Below are positions 42,880 to 51,770 of a stretch of 64,000 bases of DNA, one piece after another (the first letter of the stretch is position 1; the number at the start of each line of letters is the position of its first letter). The notes below the pieces were generated by a model. The model saw only the letters and a list, made by a program, of their open reading frames with translations. It was not told the DNA's origin and searched no databases. The stretch is from positions 44,594 to 108,593 of the forward strand of contig NZ_SDKM01000017.1 in NCBI RefSeq assembly GCF_004519545.1, read 5' to 3'. The DNA is from Nocardioides guangzhouensis (GTDB taxonomy: Bacteria; Actinomycetota; Actinomycetes; Propionibacteriales; Nocardioidaceae). Both the position numbers and the translations under genes were made by a program.

Positions 42880-45171
42880 CTACCTCACGTTCTCGTTCGA
42901 CGGTGACGGGGACTGGGCCGGGGACACCGGGAGCCGGACCCGGACCAGTGTCCCGCCGGCGGCGCCGGACGTCACGGCGAAGCTGCCACCGAGCTCCTCC
43001 GCGCGCTCGCGCATGGACGCCAGGCCGACGCCCGTCCCGGGGGCGTCGGGGAGGCCGACCCCGGTGTCCTCGACCTCCAGCAGCAGGGTCCCGTCGTCCC
43101 GGCTCACCGTCACGGCGCAGGCGCCGGCCCGACTGTGCCGTTGGGCGTTGTTCACCGCCTCGACGACGATGCGGTACGCCGCGACCTCGACGGCCGCGGG
43201 CAGGCCGGAGAGATCGCCGGAGGAGGTCACCGACCACTGCATCCTGTCGCGACGCCCGTCCTCCGCCGCGAGGTTGTGCTCGTCGGCCCGTTGCCGCAGG
43301 GCGGGGACCAGCCCCAGCTGGTCGAGCGCCGGTGGGCGCAGCCCGTCCACGAGACGACGCACCTCCCCGATGTCGCGCTCCGCCTGGTCGGCGAGCCGTC
43401 CGACGAGCCCGGACGCCGCCTCGGGGTCGGTGCTGATCAGGTCGCGGGCGAGGTCGAGGTTCATCGCCAGGCTCGCGAGCGACGGGCCCAGGCCGTCGTG
43501 CAGGTCCCGACGGACCCGACGCCGTTCCTCCTCGCGCGCTGCCACCAGGCGCTCGCGCGAGCGCTGGAGGTCGCGGTTGAGCAGGACCGCCTGGACCAGG
43601 GCTCCCACCTGGCTGCCGACGTCCTCGAGCAGGCGCCGATCACGCGGGCCGAAGGGGTCCCGTGACGGCTCCACCTCGAGCCGGAGCACCCCGAGCACGG
43701 TGCCGCCTGCGGACAGGTCGACCGAGGTCACCTGCCCGCGCGGCTCGCCGATGGCCGTGCTCACGCCGCCCCCGTCCGGGCCCGGCGCCAGCTCGATCGA
43801 GGCGTAGGACAGGCGCAGGCTCCGGGAGAGCACCTCGAGGAGCTCGTGGAGCGCCGCGTCGGGCGGTGCCGCCGGGTCGAGCCGACGGAGGTCGGAGACC
43901 ACGCGGTAGGGGAAGTCCCGGTCGCCGTACACGAGGCTCGTCAGTGCCCGTCGTACGGCGTTCGCCACCGGCACCAGCAGGAGCGCCACCACCCCGCCGA
44001 CGACCATCGACCCGAACGACGTCTCGGAGGCGCGCCCGACGACGCCGGTGGCCGCCAGGAAGGCCGCGGCCAGCAGGGTCGCCACGACCAGCTGAACGAG
44101 CGAGCGGCGCAGCGCGGAGTCGATCTCGTTGAGCTGGGTCCGTAGCAGCGCGACGACCAGGCCGGCGAGCACCAGGGGCAGCAGCACCAGCGCCAGCAGG
44201 TCCCCCGACAGCAGCGGCTCACCGCCGACCAGCGCGGGGACGTCGTACAGCATGAGCCGGACGACCGTCGCGGTCACCGCCACCCACAGCACCAGCCGGA
44301 GCGCGATCCGGTCCTCGCGCGACGGGGCGCGGGCGTAGCCGACGACCAGGCCCAGGACCACCAGGGGCGCGGTGGCGGCCAGGGCCGGGAGCGCGAGGGT
44401 CGCGGTGGCCTGCAGGCGCCCGAGGCCGGACTCGTGCGAGAGGGCCACGGCGACCTCCCACGCCGCGATGCCCAGGAGGGGGACGGCGACCGCCACCGGC
44501 CAGGCGCCCCGACGGTGCCGCGCCGGGCCGTGCGGGTAGGGGAACGTCCACGCTGCGACCAGTCCCGCCGCCGCGGCCGCTGCCAGGGCCATCTCGCCGC
44601 CGGCGGCGGGCCACAGGCCCCGGCCACCGGCGAGGTCGACCGCGCCCGTGCCGAACGGGTAGGCGGTCGTGGCTCCGGCAGTGGCCGACGCCGCGACCAG
44701 GACGGCGACGACGGCAGGGTCGCGTGGCCGGCGCCAGTGCGCGAAGGACGCGGCCAGCAGGAGCCCTCCCGACGCGAGCAGCACCGGGAGGTTCCCCCCC
44801 AGCGCCGGACCCAGCGGGTAGCGAGCCAGCACCACGTCGACCTCGAGGTTGCGGTCCAGCCCGCGGGCGGACCGGAGGACGACGTACGTCAGTCGCTCCC
44901 CGGTCGCCCGGTCGGGCAGCGGGTCCGCGTCGGCCCAGTCCGCCAGGGAACGACCGTCGACCTCCAGGAGCCGGTCACCCTCGCGGAGCCGGGTGTCGCC
45001 GTACGTGCGGAGGACGGTCACGGTCTGGTCCCAGCGGGCCGCGCCGGCCCACGCCGTCGGCGACGAGACCACCGTCCCGTCGGACGGCCCCGAGAACAGG
45101 GCGATCGTGACCCAGGCGAGGGGAGCGGCCCACGCGGCGGTCACGGCGGCCCATCGGTGCCAGGCCTGCAT
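42880..45171 (-). CDS. ComP-like sensor histidine kinase with extracytoplasmic PDZ-like domain
   Basis: A 763-aa kinase. One helix (residues 5-27) is followed by an outside segment with a PDZ-like core (LREGDRLLEVDGRSL, about 50-110), then about nine further membrane helices (130-390), a GAF-like region (about 420-530), the DHp motif RRDLHDGLGPSLASL with H558, and an HATPase end with NNAQRHSRAG and GVGLASMRERAEELGG. A PDZ domain between helices 1 and 2 followed by many helices is the architecture of Bacillus ComP, which senses a peptide. The ATG at 45171 follows a GGAAGATGG site. A small secreted-peptide gene lies 95 bp upstream on the same strand. Confidence 0.85.
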   Translation of the reverse strand: MQAWHRWAAVTAAWAAPLAWVTIALFSGPSDGTVVSSPTAWAGAARWDQTVTVLRTYGDTRLREGDRLLEVDGRSLADWADADPLPDRATGERLTYVVLRSARGLDRNLEVDVVLARYPLGPALGGNLPVLLASGGLLLAASFAHWRRPRDPAVVAVLVAASATAGATTAYPFGTGAVDLAGGRGLWPAAGGEMALAAAAAAGLVAAWTFPYPHGPARHRRGAWPVAVAVPLLGIAAWEVAVALSHESGLGRLQATATLALPALAATAPLVVLGLVVGYARAPSREDRIALRLVLWVAVTATVVRLMLYDVPALVGGEPLLSGDLLALVLLPLVLAGLVVALLRTQLNEIDSALRRSLVQLVVATLLAAAFLAATGVVGRASETSFGSMVVGGVVALLLVPVANAVRRALTSLVYGDRDFPYRVVSDLRRLDPAAPPDAALHELLEVLSRSLRLSYASIELAPGPDGGGVSTAIGEPRGQVTSVDLSAGGTVLGVLRLEVEPSRDPFGPRDRRLLEDVGSQVGALVQAVLLNRDLQRSRERLVAAREEERRRVRRDLHDGLGPSLASLAMNLDLARDLISTDPEAASGLVGRLADQAERDIGEVRRLVDGLRPPALDQLGLVPALRQRADEHNLAAEDGRRDRMQWSVTSSGDLSGLPAAVEVAAYRIVVEAVNNAQRHSRAGACAVTVSRDDGTLLLEVEDTGVGLPDAPGTGVGLASMRERAEELGGSFAVTSGAAGGTLVRVRLPVSPAQSPSPSNENVR

Positions 45172-45225
45172 GACGGGTCCATCTTCCAGCGATCCGTGTG
45201 GGTCGGGAAAGGTCCAACGGGGCCA

Positions 45226-45262
45226 GGAACAGGCCGCCCCCGCGGTGGGGACGGCCTGTTCC
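45226..45262 (-). terminator. Hairpin terminator between peptide gene and kinase gene
   Basis: GGAACAGGCCG (45226-45236) pairs perfectly with CGGCCTGTTCC (45252-45262). It begins 4 bases after the peptide stop codon, so the peptide would be made from its own short transcript with some read-through to the kinase. Confidence 0.7.
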
Positions 45263-45266
45263 GCTC

Positions 45267-45398
45267 TCACTGCCGGGCGGAGTGCGGGGCGACGGGTTCG
45301 TTCTCGAGCCGGTGCGCCGAGGCGGTGCCGGCGGTGCCGGCGACGGTCGCGGCGGTGAGCAGTCCGGCGGTGGCGAGCATGGCGAGGGTGCGCTGCAT
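45267..45398 (-). CDS. 43-aa secreted peptide precursor
   Basis: ATG at 45398 has GGGAG 6 bases upstream. The product starts MQRTLAMLATAGLLTAATVA and has a classic Sec signal with an Ala-x-Ala cleavage site (ASA) at about residue 28. Cleavage would leave the 15-residue HRLENEPVAPHSARQ. No cysteines. It is followed by a strong terminator and then the ComP-like kinase gene, so it is a candidate signal peptide, though small exported proteins without known role are common in actinobacteria. Confidence 0.65.
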   Translation of the reverse strand: MQRTLAMLATAGLLTAATVAGTAGTASAHRLENEPVAPHSARQ

Positions 45399-45494
45399 GA
45401 GTGACTCCCAGGGATCGGGGACGGCGCCGAATCGTCGTCCTCGGGCCTGCGGATTCAATCCCGGGCCGGCACACGCCGACAAGAGGCCCTCCTG

Positions 45495-45523
45495 TGCAGG
45501 TTCGTGCATTGCACGAACCTGCA
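45495..45523. repeat. Perfect 29-bp palindrome
   Basis: TGCAGGTTCGTGCA (45495-45508) and its exact complement (45510-45523) flank a single T. It lies between the end of the M19-like gene and the start of the peptide gene, 97 bp upstream of the latter. It may be the M19 gene's terminator or an operator for the peptide gene. Confidence 0.6.
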
Positions 45524-45549
45524 GATTCCGGACATCGTCCGGCGCCGGG

Positions 45550-48048
45550 TCAGCCTGCCCGGCGTACGTCCGTCACCCGGCCGCCGGGGCCGAACGTGAT
45601 CCGCATCGACACCCGGGGGTTGGTCGCGGTCCGCGCGCACGTGCCGTACGTCGAGCCGAGCCGCGTGAACGGCTGGCCCACGGCCCGCAGCACCTGCCGC
45701 GTGGTCAGCCCGGGTCGCACCAGGGCGGTGAACCGCGCCACGCCCTTGCGCAGGCCCGGGTTGCGGCAGGGATCCGCGGCGATGCCCTGCGCCCGCTCCC
45801 AGGTCTGGAGGTACGCCTCGGCGCCACGGTCCATGTCGTCGACGATCGCCGCACCGTCCTTCGCCCCGCCGATCCGCCGCAGGTCCTCGATCCAGTCGGG
45901 GTACATCCCGTAGTGCGGCACGCCCTCGACGTTGACGTCGTACACCCGCTTCCCGCTGTGCTGCTTGCGCACGGTGACGCCGTGGAGCCCGCGGAACGGG
46001 TAGGTCACGGGGTTCGGCACGTCGGCGCCGCGCGGGTCGCCCTGCGCGCCCAGGCCGTTCATGTCCGCGCCGTACCCGAAGCCGATGTAGTAGCGCTTGT
46101 CCGCCCACCCCAGGTGCCGCTGCCACTTGGCGAGGAATCCGGTGCTGTCGCCGGCGTACGGCGCGACGTACCCGCCCAGCCGGTAGATCCTCGGGTAGGC
46201 GTCGGGCGTGGCCCACGAGTGGCTGGACAGCACGCCCGAGTAGTGCCGCTGCTCGAGGATGTCGAGCAGGCGCTGGCGTCCCCTGACGCTCATGTGGTCC
46301 GGGTCGATCAACATGCCGCGGTCGGCCAGCGCGCCGACGACGTGCGAGCCGAGGTCCGTCAGGCCGCGCTCGTTGCAGTGCATCGGCCGCGGGTAGAGCG
46401 GCAGCGCCGGCAGGTTGCCGAGGTCGGCGACCTTGCCGACCGCGCCGAACAGCGCGTCCTGCTGCTCGGCGCTGATCTCCGGCTGAGCGAGCTGGGCCTT
46501 GTCGGCGGTCTCGCCGTCCGCGGGCGCGCAGTGCCGCATGTCCCAGAACGAGCCGGTCTCCAGGAAGTTGGCGGAGTTCACCGCGACGCCGGTCTCGCCC
46601 TCGTCGCCGGCCACCCCGGAGAGCGCGTTGTCGAACTTGTTGACCAGCTCCATCTGGCGCACGCCGAGGCGGTGCATCTCGTCGAGCTGACGGTCGATCG
46701 AGGCCACGTCGCAGGCGGGGACGTCGCCGCCGGGCAGGTTCTTGAAGGTGCAGCCGAAGGGGACGCTGGTCTCGGTGCCCATCACCACCGCGAGCTTGCC
46801 CTCGTTGATGACCCTCCTGGCCTGCCATGGGCTGGTGACGATGCGGTACCACCCCTGGCCGGGACCGCCGTACTGCGCGTCGATGTAGTTCTCGAGCTGC
46901 CGCATCCGCCTGGCCTGCAGGCGGATCGAGTCCATCTCGTCGCAGGAGTTGCGCTTCAGCGGGTAGACCTTGCAGAGCTGGCCGTTCTCGACCAGCAGGT
47001 TCACGAACACCCGCTGGCCGCCGCGCCAGGACCGCTCCATCCACTTCCAGTAGGTGCCCTCGTGGGTCAGCGACTCCGGCGCCGGCCAGTCCTGGAACGT
47101 CGGCCAGCCGACCGGGTCGTGGGTCGGGCGGCCCGACAGGATCGCCTCGAGGGCCGCGCCGTTGCCGCCGGTGGCCGTGTGGTCGTCGCAGTCGACCAGC
47201 GCGTACGGCGGGCCGTACGGGTCCCAGGGCCTGCCGCAGTGCACGTCGCCGCCGAGGAACTCGTAGGCCATGCCGTGCGTGTGCGCGTCGACGTACCCGC
47301 GGACCTCCTGGATGTCGGTGCTGCCGGCGTGCGGCCTGCCGGAGACGTTCACCTGCACCTCGGGGTACGCCGGGCAGCCGGTGGTGCGGCGGAGCGGGTG
47401 CGGCGTGGGGCGGGTTCCCAGCGTCTCGCCGCTGGTGAGGGCGCGCCCGTCGGCGAGCGTGAACGTGAACCGGCCGTCGACCCGGCGGACCGTCCACTCG
47501 GCGTCTGCGGACGGCTTCGCGGCGCGGGTGAGCATGTTGTCCTCGCCGGCCAGGAACGCGCGGGTCTTCGTGTAGAGGAGGTAGTGGCCGAGCCGGGTCG
47601 CCTGAAAGCGGATCGGCTCGCCGCGCAGGCGGTAGCAGCCGCCGGCCATGGCGTAGCGGGTCTGCGGGACCGTGGTGCGCGGCTCGCGGACGGGGACCGT
47701 GGTGAGCGTCGGGTCGGCCATCGCGCGCTGCCGCTCGACGTACGTCCGGTTGGCCTCGGCCTGCTCCCGGGTGGTCGGGTCGGCGGTGCCCGTCGTCAGC
47801 GCGGCCCGGCTGATCGCGTTCTTGGTGCGTGGGTCGTCGTGCCGGTGGTCGTGCCCGTCGGGCGCGAGGCCGCGGGCGACGTGCGCGGCGGCGGTGTTTC
47901 GCCGGTCGAAGGCGGCGCGGGCCGCGCCCGAGCGTTCGTGGGCGCCCTCACGTTCGTGGGCGACGGACGGCACCGCGACCGCGCCGGCGACGAGGCCGGC
48001 CGCGAGGGTGCCGGCGAGGACGAGGCGGGTGCGCGCCGGGTTACCCAT
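45550..48048 (-). CDS. Large secreted M19/amidohydrolase-like metallohydrolase
   Basis: An 832-aa exported protein. A signal (LVLAGTLAAGLVAGAVAV, cleaved near SVAHE) is followed by a His/Asp-rich linker, a domain of about 100 residues with RYAMAGGCYRLRGEP and LGHYLLYTKTRAFLAGE that looks like a beta-trefoil, and then the hydrolase with VDAHTHGMAYEF (about 252-263) as first metal ligands, MELVNKFDNALSG, LIDPDHMSVRGRQRLLDIL and GVLSSHSWATPDAYP. These resemble membrane dipeptidase (M19) metal sites, but the protein is about twice the usual length. ATG at 48048 gives the proper signal. Substrate unknown; dipeptides or D-amino-acid peptides are possible. Confidence 0.78.
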   Translation of the reverse strand: MGNPARTRLVLAGTLAAGLVAGAVAVPSVAHEREGAHERSGAARAAFDRRNTAAAHVARGLAPDGHDHRHDDPRTKNAISRAALTTGTADPTTREQAEANRTYVERQRAMADPTLTTVPVREPRTTVPQTRYAMAGGCYRLRGEPIRFQATRLGHYLLYTKTRAFLAGEDNMLTRAAKPSADAEWTVRRVDGRFTFTLADGRALTSGETLGTRPTPHPLRRTTGCPAYPEVQVNVSGRPHAGSTDIQEVRGYVDAHTHGMAYEFLGGDVHCGRPWDPYGPPYALVDCDDHTATGGNGAALEAILSGRPTHDPVGWPTFQDWPAPESLTHEGTYWKWMERSWRGGQRVFVNLLVENGQLCKVYPLKRNSCDEMDSIRLQARRMRQLENYIDAQYGGPGQGWYRIVTSPWQARRVINEGKLAVVMGTETSVPFGCTFKNLPGGDVPACDVASIDRQLDEMHRLGVRQMELVNKFDNALSGVAGDEGETGVAVNSANFLETGSFWDMRHCAPADGETADKAQLAQPEISAEQQDALFGAVGKVADLGNLPALPLYPRPMHCNERGLTDLGSHVVGALADRGMLIDPDHMSVRGRQRLLDILEQRHYSGVLSSHSWATPDAYPRIYRLGGYVAPYAGDSTGFLAKWQRHLGWADKRYYIGFGYGADMNGLGAQGDPRGADVPNPVTYPFRGLHGVTVRKQHSGKRVYDVNVEGVPHYGMYPDWIEDLRRIGGAKDGAAIVDDMDRGAEAYLQTWERAQGIAADPCRNPGLRKGVARFTALVRPGLTTRQVLRAVGQPFTRLGSTYGTCARTATNPRVSMRITFGPGGRVTDVRRAG

Positions 48049-48089
48049 GCACGCCCAACGACGCACCCCCACCCCAGGTGATGCCGACC

Positions 48090-48243
48090 CGGCACATCCT
48101 GTGCCGGGTCACCGTGGGTTGGGGGTGGTGAGTCGGCACAAGATGTGCCGGGTCGGCGTGGGTTGGGGGTGGCGAGTCGGCACAAGATGTGCCGGGTCGG
48201 CGTGGGTTGGGGGTGGCGAATCGGCACAAGATGTGCCGGGTCA
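48090..48243. repeat. Tandem array of 44-bp palindromic repeats (3.5 copies)
   Basis: Units begin at 48090, 48134, 48178 and 48222, each 44 bp; the fourth is partial and its GTCA contains the IclR stop codon. Each unit holds a CGGCACA-N3-TGTGCCG hairpin followed by a G-rich tract (GTGGGTTGGGGGTGG). Units 2 and 3 are almost identical; unit 1 has TCC in the hairpin loop where the others have AGA. Confidence 0.85.
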
Positions 48244-48987
48244 GCGGCCGTGCAGGCGGCCGGTCAACCGGGCGGCGGTGGCCAGCACGGCGGTCGGCAG
48301 GTCGGGGAGGTCGAGCTCGGAGGGGTGGGTGATCGCGATCCCGGCGACCGGGTAGCCGTTGTGGTCGAGCACCGGCGCGGCGACGCTGGCGAAGCCCGGC
48401 GTGACCTCCCCGTCCTCGGTCGCGTAGCCGCGCTGCCGGGTCTCGGTGAGCAGGATCCGGAGCGCGGAGAGGCTGGCCGGGCCTCGGCCGGTGCGGTCCA
48501 CGAACGCCGTACGGTCGGGGTAGAGGGCGCGCACCTGCGCCGGCGGGAGCGACGCCAGCACCGCGCGGCCGCTCGCCGTCAGGTGGGCGGGCAGGCGTAC
48601 GCCGACGTCGGTCACCAGCGGCGGCCGGCCCGGTGCGCGCTCCTCGAGCACGTAGAGCACGTCCCGCCCGTGCAGCACCGCGAGGTGGGCGCTGTGACCG
48701 GTGGCGTCGACCAGCGCGGCCAGTGGTCGGCGTGCGATCCGCTGCAGCGGCTCCTGCCGGGCGTACCCGCTGCCGACCTCGAACGCCGCCACCCCCAGCC
48801 CGTAGCGCCGCTCCTCCGCGAGATGCACCACGAAGCCCTCGCCGATCATCGCGTTGACCAGGTGGTACGCCGTGCTCCGCGGCAGGTCGCAGGCCCGCAC
48901 GATCGCGTCCAGCGGCACCGGGTCGGGCTGGCTCGCGAGGTAGCGCAGGACCCGCAGCGCGCGGGTGGCGGCAGGGACCTGGCTCAC
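48241..48987 (-). CDS. IclR-family transcriptional regulator
   Basis: A 248-aa regulator. The N-terminal winged helix (ATRALRVLRYLASQPDPVPL, DLPRSTAYHLVNAMI, residues 6-60) is followed by the effector domain with LAVLHGRDVLYVLEERAPG, RLPAHLTASGRAVLASLP and PVAGIAITHPSEL. GTG at 48987 gives the usual start. The target is not clear: downstream lies the M19-like gene beyond the tandem repeats, upstream the coiled-coil membrane protein. Its stop codon is inside the last repeat unit. Confidence 0.88.
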   Translation of the reverse strand: MSQVPAATRALRVLRYLASQPDPVPLDAIVRACDLPRSTAYHLVNAMIGEGFVVHLAEERRYGLGVAAFEVGSGYARQEPLQRIARRPLAALVDATGHSAHLAVLHGRDVLYVLEERAPGRPPLVTDVGVRLPAHLTASGRAVLASLPPAQVRALYPDRTAFVDRTGRGPASLSALRILLTETRQRGYATEDGEVTPGFASVAAPVLDHNGYPVAGIAITHPSELDLPDLPTAVLATAARLTGRLHGR

Positions 48988-49100
48988 GGCCCCAGTCTGC
49001 CGCCTTCCCGCGTGCCACGGCGCACGCTTCGGCCCGCCGGTGCGCACGGTTTCGCGGTGGTTCTGGACGGCCCTCGTTCCTCGGCCTCCTCAACCCCCGG

Positions 49101-49192
49101 TGGTCGACGAGCGAGCGCCAGCCCCGCTGGTCGACGAGCGAGCGCCAGCCCCGCTGGTTGAGGAGCGAGCGCCAGCGAGCGTCTCGAAACCA
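49101..49192. repeat. Dispersed GAGCGAGCGCCAGC repeat, three 27-bp-spaced copies
   Basis: TGGTCGACGAGCGAGCGCC occurs at 49101 and 49128, and TGGTTGAGGAGCGAGCGCC at 49155, followed by AGCGAGCGTCTCGAAACCA. The 30 bases 49162-49191 recur exactly, inverted, at 63971-64000. It lies between the IclR and coiled-coil genes. Confidence 0.8.
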
Positions 49193-49226
49193 GGGCCCGC
49201 AAGACCTGGCCGCTCGGCCGGAGAGG

Positions 49227-49907
49227 TCAGCGCTGGGGCGGCGGGGGCGACTGGTGCGGCTCGGTGTTGGGGGCCGGGTGCGAGGTGCCCTGCCCGGCCT
49301 CCGGCCGCAGCGGCTCACCCGTCTGCGTGTCGAACCGCGGCTGCTCGGCGGTCCGCGGCTGACCGGCTCCGGTGACGGGCGTCGTGGAGCTCTCGTCGCC
49401 GGTCAGGGTCGCGGCGTGCGCGCCGCCCGGCCGCTCCTGCGTGGTGCCGTGCGACGCCGCGTCCGGGAGTTCCTGCGGGGCGGCCGACTGCGCCGCGTCC
49501 GGGTGTCCCTGGGCAGCGGCAGGCGAGCCGGTCTGGGGATCGGCCTGCGGGTCGGTCACCGGGACGTACGCCGGGTCGCGGTGGTCGACGTCGGGGTCGA
49601 GGCGGTCGGCCTCGCGGACCCGGTCCTCGTGAGCGGCCTGCTCCATGTCGCGGGCGCGGGCGGCTTCGGCTGCCTCCCGCTGTGCGCGCTCGGCCTCGGC
49701 CTGCGCCTGCGCGGCGCGCTGCTGGGCGACCTGCGCCTCCCGGTCGGCGTCCTGCAGGGAGGCGCTGTGCGCCTGCGCGTCCTGCCGGATCTCGTGGGCG
49801 GCGGTGCGGTTGTGCTCGAGCTTCCGCTTGCGCGCGCCGGCCAGCAGCAGCGCGGCGACGACCACGACCACGACCACGACGATGACGATCCAGACCCAGG
49901 CGTCCAC
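49227..49907 (-). CDS. Single-pass membrane protein with coiled coil and disordered tail
   Basis: A 226-aa protein: a membrane helix at the very start (MDAWVWIVIVVVVVVVVAAL), a basic RKRKLEHNR stretch, then a coiled coil rich in Ala/Gln/Glu/Arg (about 30-95) and a long Pro/Gln/Thr-rich disordered tail. GTG at 49907 follows GGAGGGGAG. Similar proteins are common and unnamed in Nocardioides-type genomes. It follows the second sensor kinase on the same strand with an 84-bp gap. Function unknown. Confidence 0.75.
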   Translation of the reverse strand: MDAWVWIVIVVVVVVVVAALLLAGARKRKLEHNRTAAHEIRQDAQAHSASLQDADREAQVAQQRAAQAQAEAERAQREAAEAARARDMEQAAHEDRVREADRLDPDVDHRDPAYVPVTDPQADPQTGSPAAAQGHPDAAQSAAPQELPDAASHGTTQERPGGAHAATLTGDESSTTPVTGAGQPRTAEQPRFDTQTGEPLRPEAGQGTSHPAPNTEPHQSPPPPQR

Positions 49908-49991
49908 AGGACTCCCCTCCTCCGGGCCCGGTCCGTCCGGGCACCCTGGTCCAGATGTGTCCGAATCGCCCGGGTCTCATGCGTCGAGCAC

Positions 49992-51770
49992 TCATCCGAG
50001 CGGCAGCAGCGCCTCGACCCGCCCCCCCTCGGTCGTGGGCCCGGCGGTGAGCGAGCCGCCGACCTGCGCGGCCCGCTCGCGCATCGAGCTGAGCCCGACG
50101 CCGGCGGTCCATGGGCCGGCACCACCCGGCGTACCGGCATCGGTGACCACCACCGACAGCCCCCCGGAGGGGGCGTCGAGCCGGACCGCGGCCGAGCGGC
50201 TCGGTGAGTGCCGGGCGACGTTGGTGAGCGCCTCGATGACGATGCGGTACGCCGCCACCTCGACCGCCGCGGACAGCTCCGGGAGCGGCTCGGGGGCGGA
50301 GAGCGTGACCGTGAGCGGGCTCCCGTCGCGGGAGCGCAGCCCGGACGCCTGCTGCCGCAGGGCTGGCACCAACCCCAGCTCGTCGAGGGCCGGCGGGCGC
50401 ATCGCGTAGACCAGCTGCCGGATCTCCTCGATCGCTGCGACCGTGTCCGCGCGCAGCTCGGCGAGCAGCTCCTCGGCCGCCGCCGGGTCGGCGCGCACCA
50501 GGTTGCGGGCCGCGTCGGAGGTGAAGGCGATCCCGGACAGCCGGGGTCCGAGCCCGTCGTGCAGGTCCCGGCGCAGCCGGCGCCGCTCCTCCTCGAGGGC
50601 GGCCACCGTCGCCCCACGCGACTCCCGCACCTGCGCGGCCAGCGCCTGGGCGCGCAGGGTCTGGGCCAGCAGCGGCGCCACCAGCGCCAGCGCGTGCTCG
50701 TCGTCGCGCGACAGCCCGAGGTCGCCTGCCCGCAGCCCCACCACGAGCTCGGTGGCCGGGCGGTCGGGAGGGCCCTCCAGCGGGACTGACCGGGTGTGCG
50801 GCGTGACCGTGCCGGACGACCGTACGTCGACGCCGTCTGCGCGGATCGCGGCGTACGGCAGCACCAGTGCCTCCCGGATCGCCCGCAGCGCGTCCTCCGG
50901 GTCCTCGCCGATCCGGGTGGCGACCCGACTGGCCGCGTCGAGCGGGTCGGGCCGTCGTCCGAAGAGCAGCTCGTCCACGACCCCGCGCAGCAGCACCTGC
51001 AGCGGGTGGAACGTCGCGGCCAGCACCGCCGCCACGAGCCCGAGCGCTCCGACCGTCGGGGCGGTCCCGCCCACCACCTCGACCAGCGAGGCGACGGTCA
51101 CGAACAGCGCCAGGTAGGTCACGCCGACGCCCGTGAGCACGACCGCGGCGACCACCAGCCCGCGCACGTCGACGATGTCGGGCAGCGCCACCCCGACGTA
51201 CAGCACCGGTCCGACGAGACCGAACAGGCCGAGGGCGACGGCGCTGACGACCGAGCCCTCGCTGGCGAAGCCGAGCAGGGCGGCGACCAGCGCCACCGAC
51301 CCGACCGACAGCGCCATCCACGCCAGGGCGCGGCGTTCCGGGTCGCGGCTGGTCTCGATCCGGAACCACGTGTGCCCGAACAGCACCACCCCGATGACGA
51401 TCCCGAGCGACCCGACGAGCGCGTCCCGGTCCGCGAAGGCCGTGCACACGAGGCCGCTGGCCGCGAGCACCGCCAGCGCGGCCACGTCGATGGGATGCCG
51501 CACCCGGAGCCGGGGGTACGCCGTCAGGGCAAGCGGCACCAGCAGGGAGCTGGCCGCTTCCAGGAGGTACCACCCCGGCCGATCCCGCCCGGTGCCCGCG
51601 AGCAGGCACCCGGCGACCAGGCACAGGGACGCGGCGACCAGCAGGACGGCGGCGACGACGGCCCGGCGCGCCACCAGCATCGCCCCCGCGCTGACCAGCG
51701 TGGTCACCGCGACCAGGGTGAGCACGACCAGGGTCGTCGACGAGAAGGTCGGGACGTCCCCGGCGGTCAC
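49992..51770 (-). CDS. DesK/NarX-type sensor histidine kinase
   Basis: A 592-aa kinase with about eight to ten membrane helices in residues 10-270, a short GAF-like region, the DHp motif EEERRRLRRDLHDGLGPRLSG with H404 and an HATPase domain with EALTNVARHSPSR and GVGLSSMRERAAQVGG. The GTG start overlaps the stop of the response regulator upstream (GTGA), so the order is regulator then kinase, the reverse of the other pair in this window. It has no PDZ segment. Confidence 0.9.
   Translation of the reverse strand: MTAGDVPTFSSTTLVVLTLVAVTTLVSAGAMLVARRAVVAAVLLVAASLCLVAGCLLAGTGRDRPGWYLLEAASSLLVPLALTAYPRLRVRHPIDVAALAVLAASGLVCTAFADRDALVGSLGIVIGVVLFGHTWFRIETSRDPERRALAWMALSVGSVALVAALLGFASEGSVVSAVALGLFGLVGPVLYVGVALPDIVDVRGLVVAAVVLTGVGVTYLALFVTVASLVEVVGGTAPTVGALGLVAAVLAATFHPLQVLLRGVVDELLFGRRPDPLDAASRVATRIGEDPEDALRAIREALVLPYAAIRADGVDVRSSGTVTPHTRSVPLEGPPDRPATELVVGLRAGDLGLSRDDEHALALVAPLLAQTLRAQALAAQVRESRGATVAALEEERRRLRRDLHDGLGPRLSGIAFTSDAARNLVRADPAAAEELLAELRADTVAAIEEIRQLVYAMRPPALDELGLVPALRQQASGLRSRDGSPLTVTLSAPEPLPELSAAVEVAAYRIVIEALTNVARHSPSRSAAVRLDAPSGGLSVVVTDAGTPGGAGPWTAGVGLSSMRERAAQVGGSLTAGPTTEGGRVEALLPLG

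Noticed and set aside
48090..48243. CRISPR array
   Set aside because: The 44-bp units are contiguous with no unique spacers and no cas genes are nearby.
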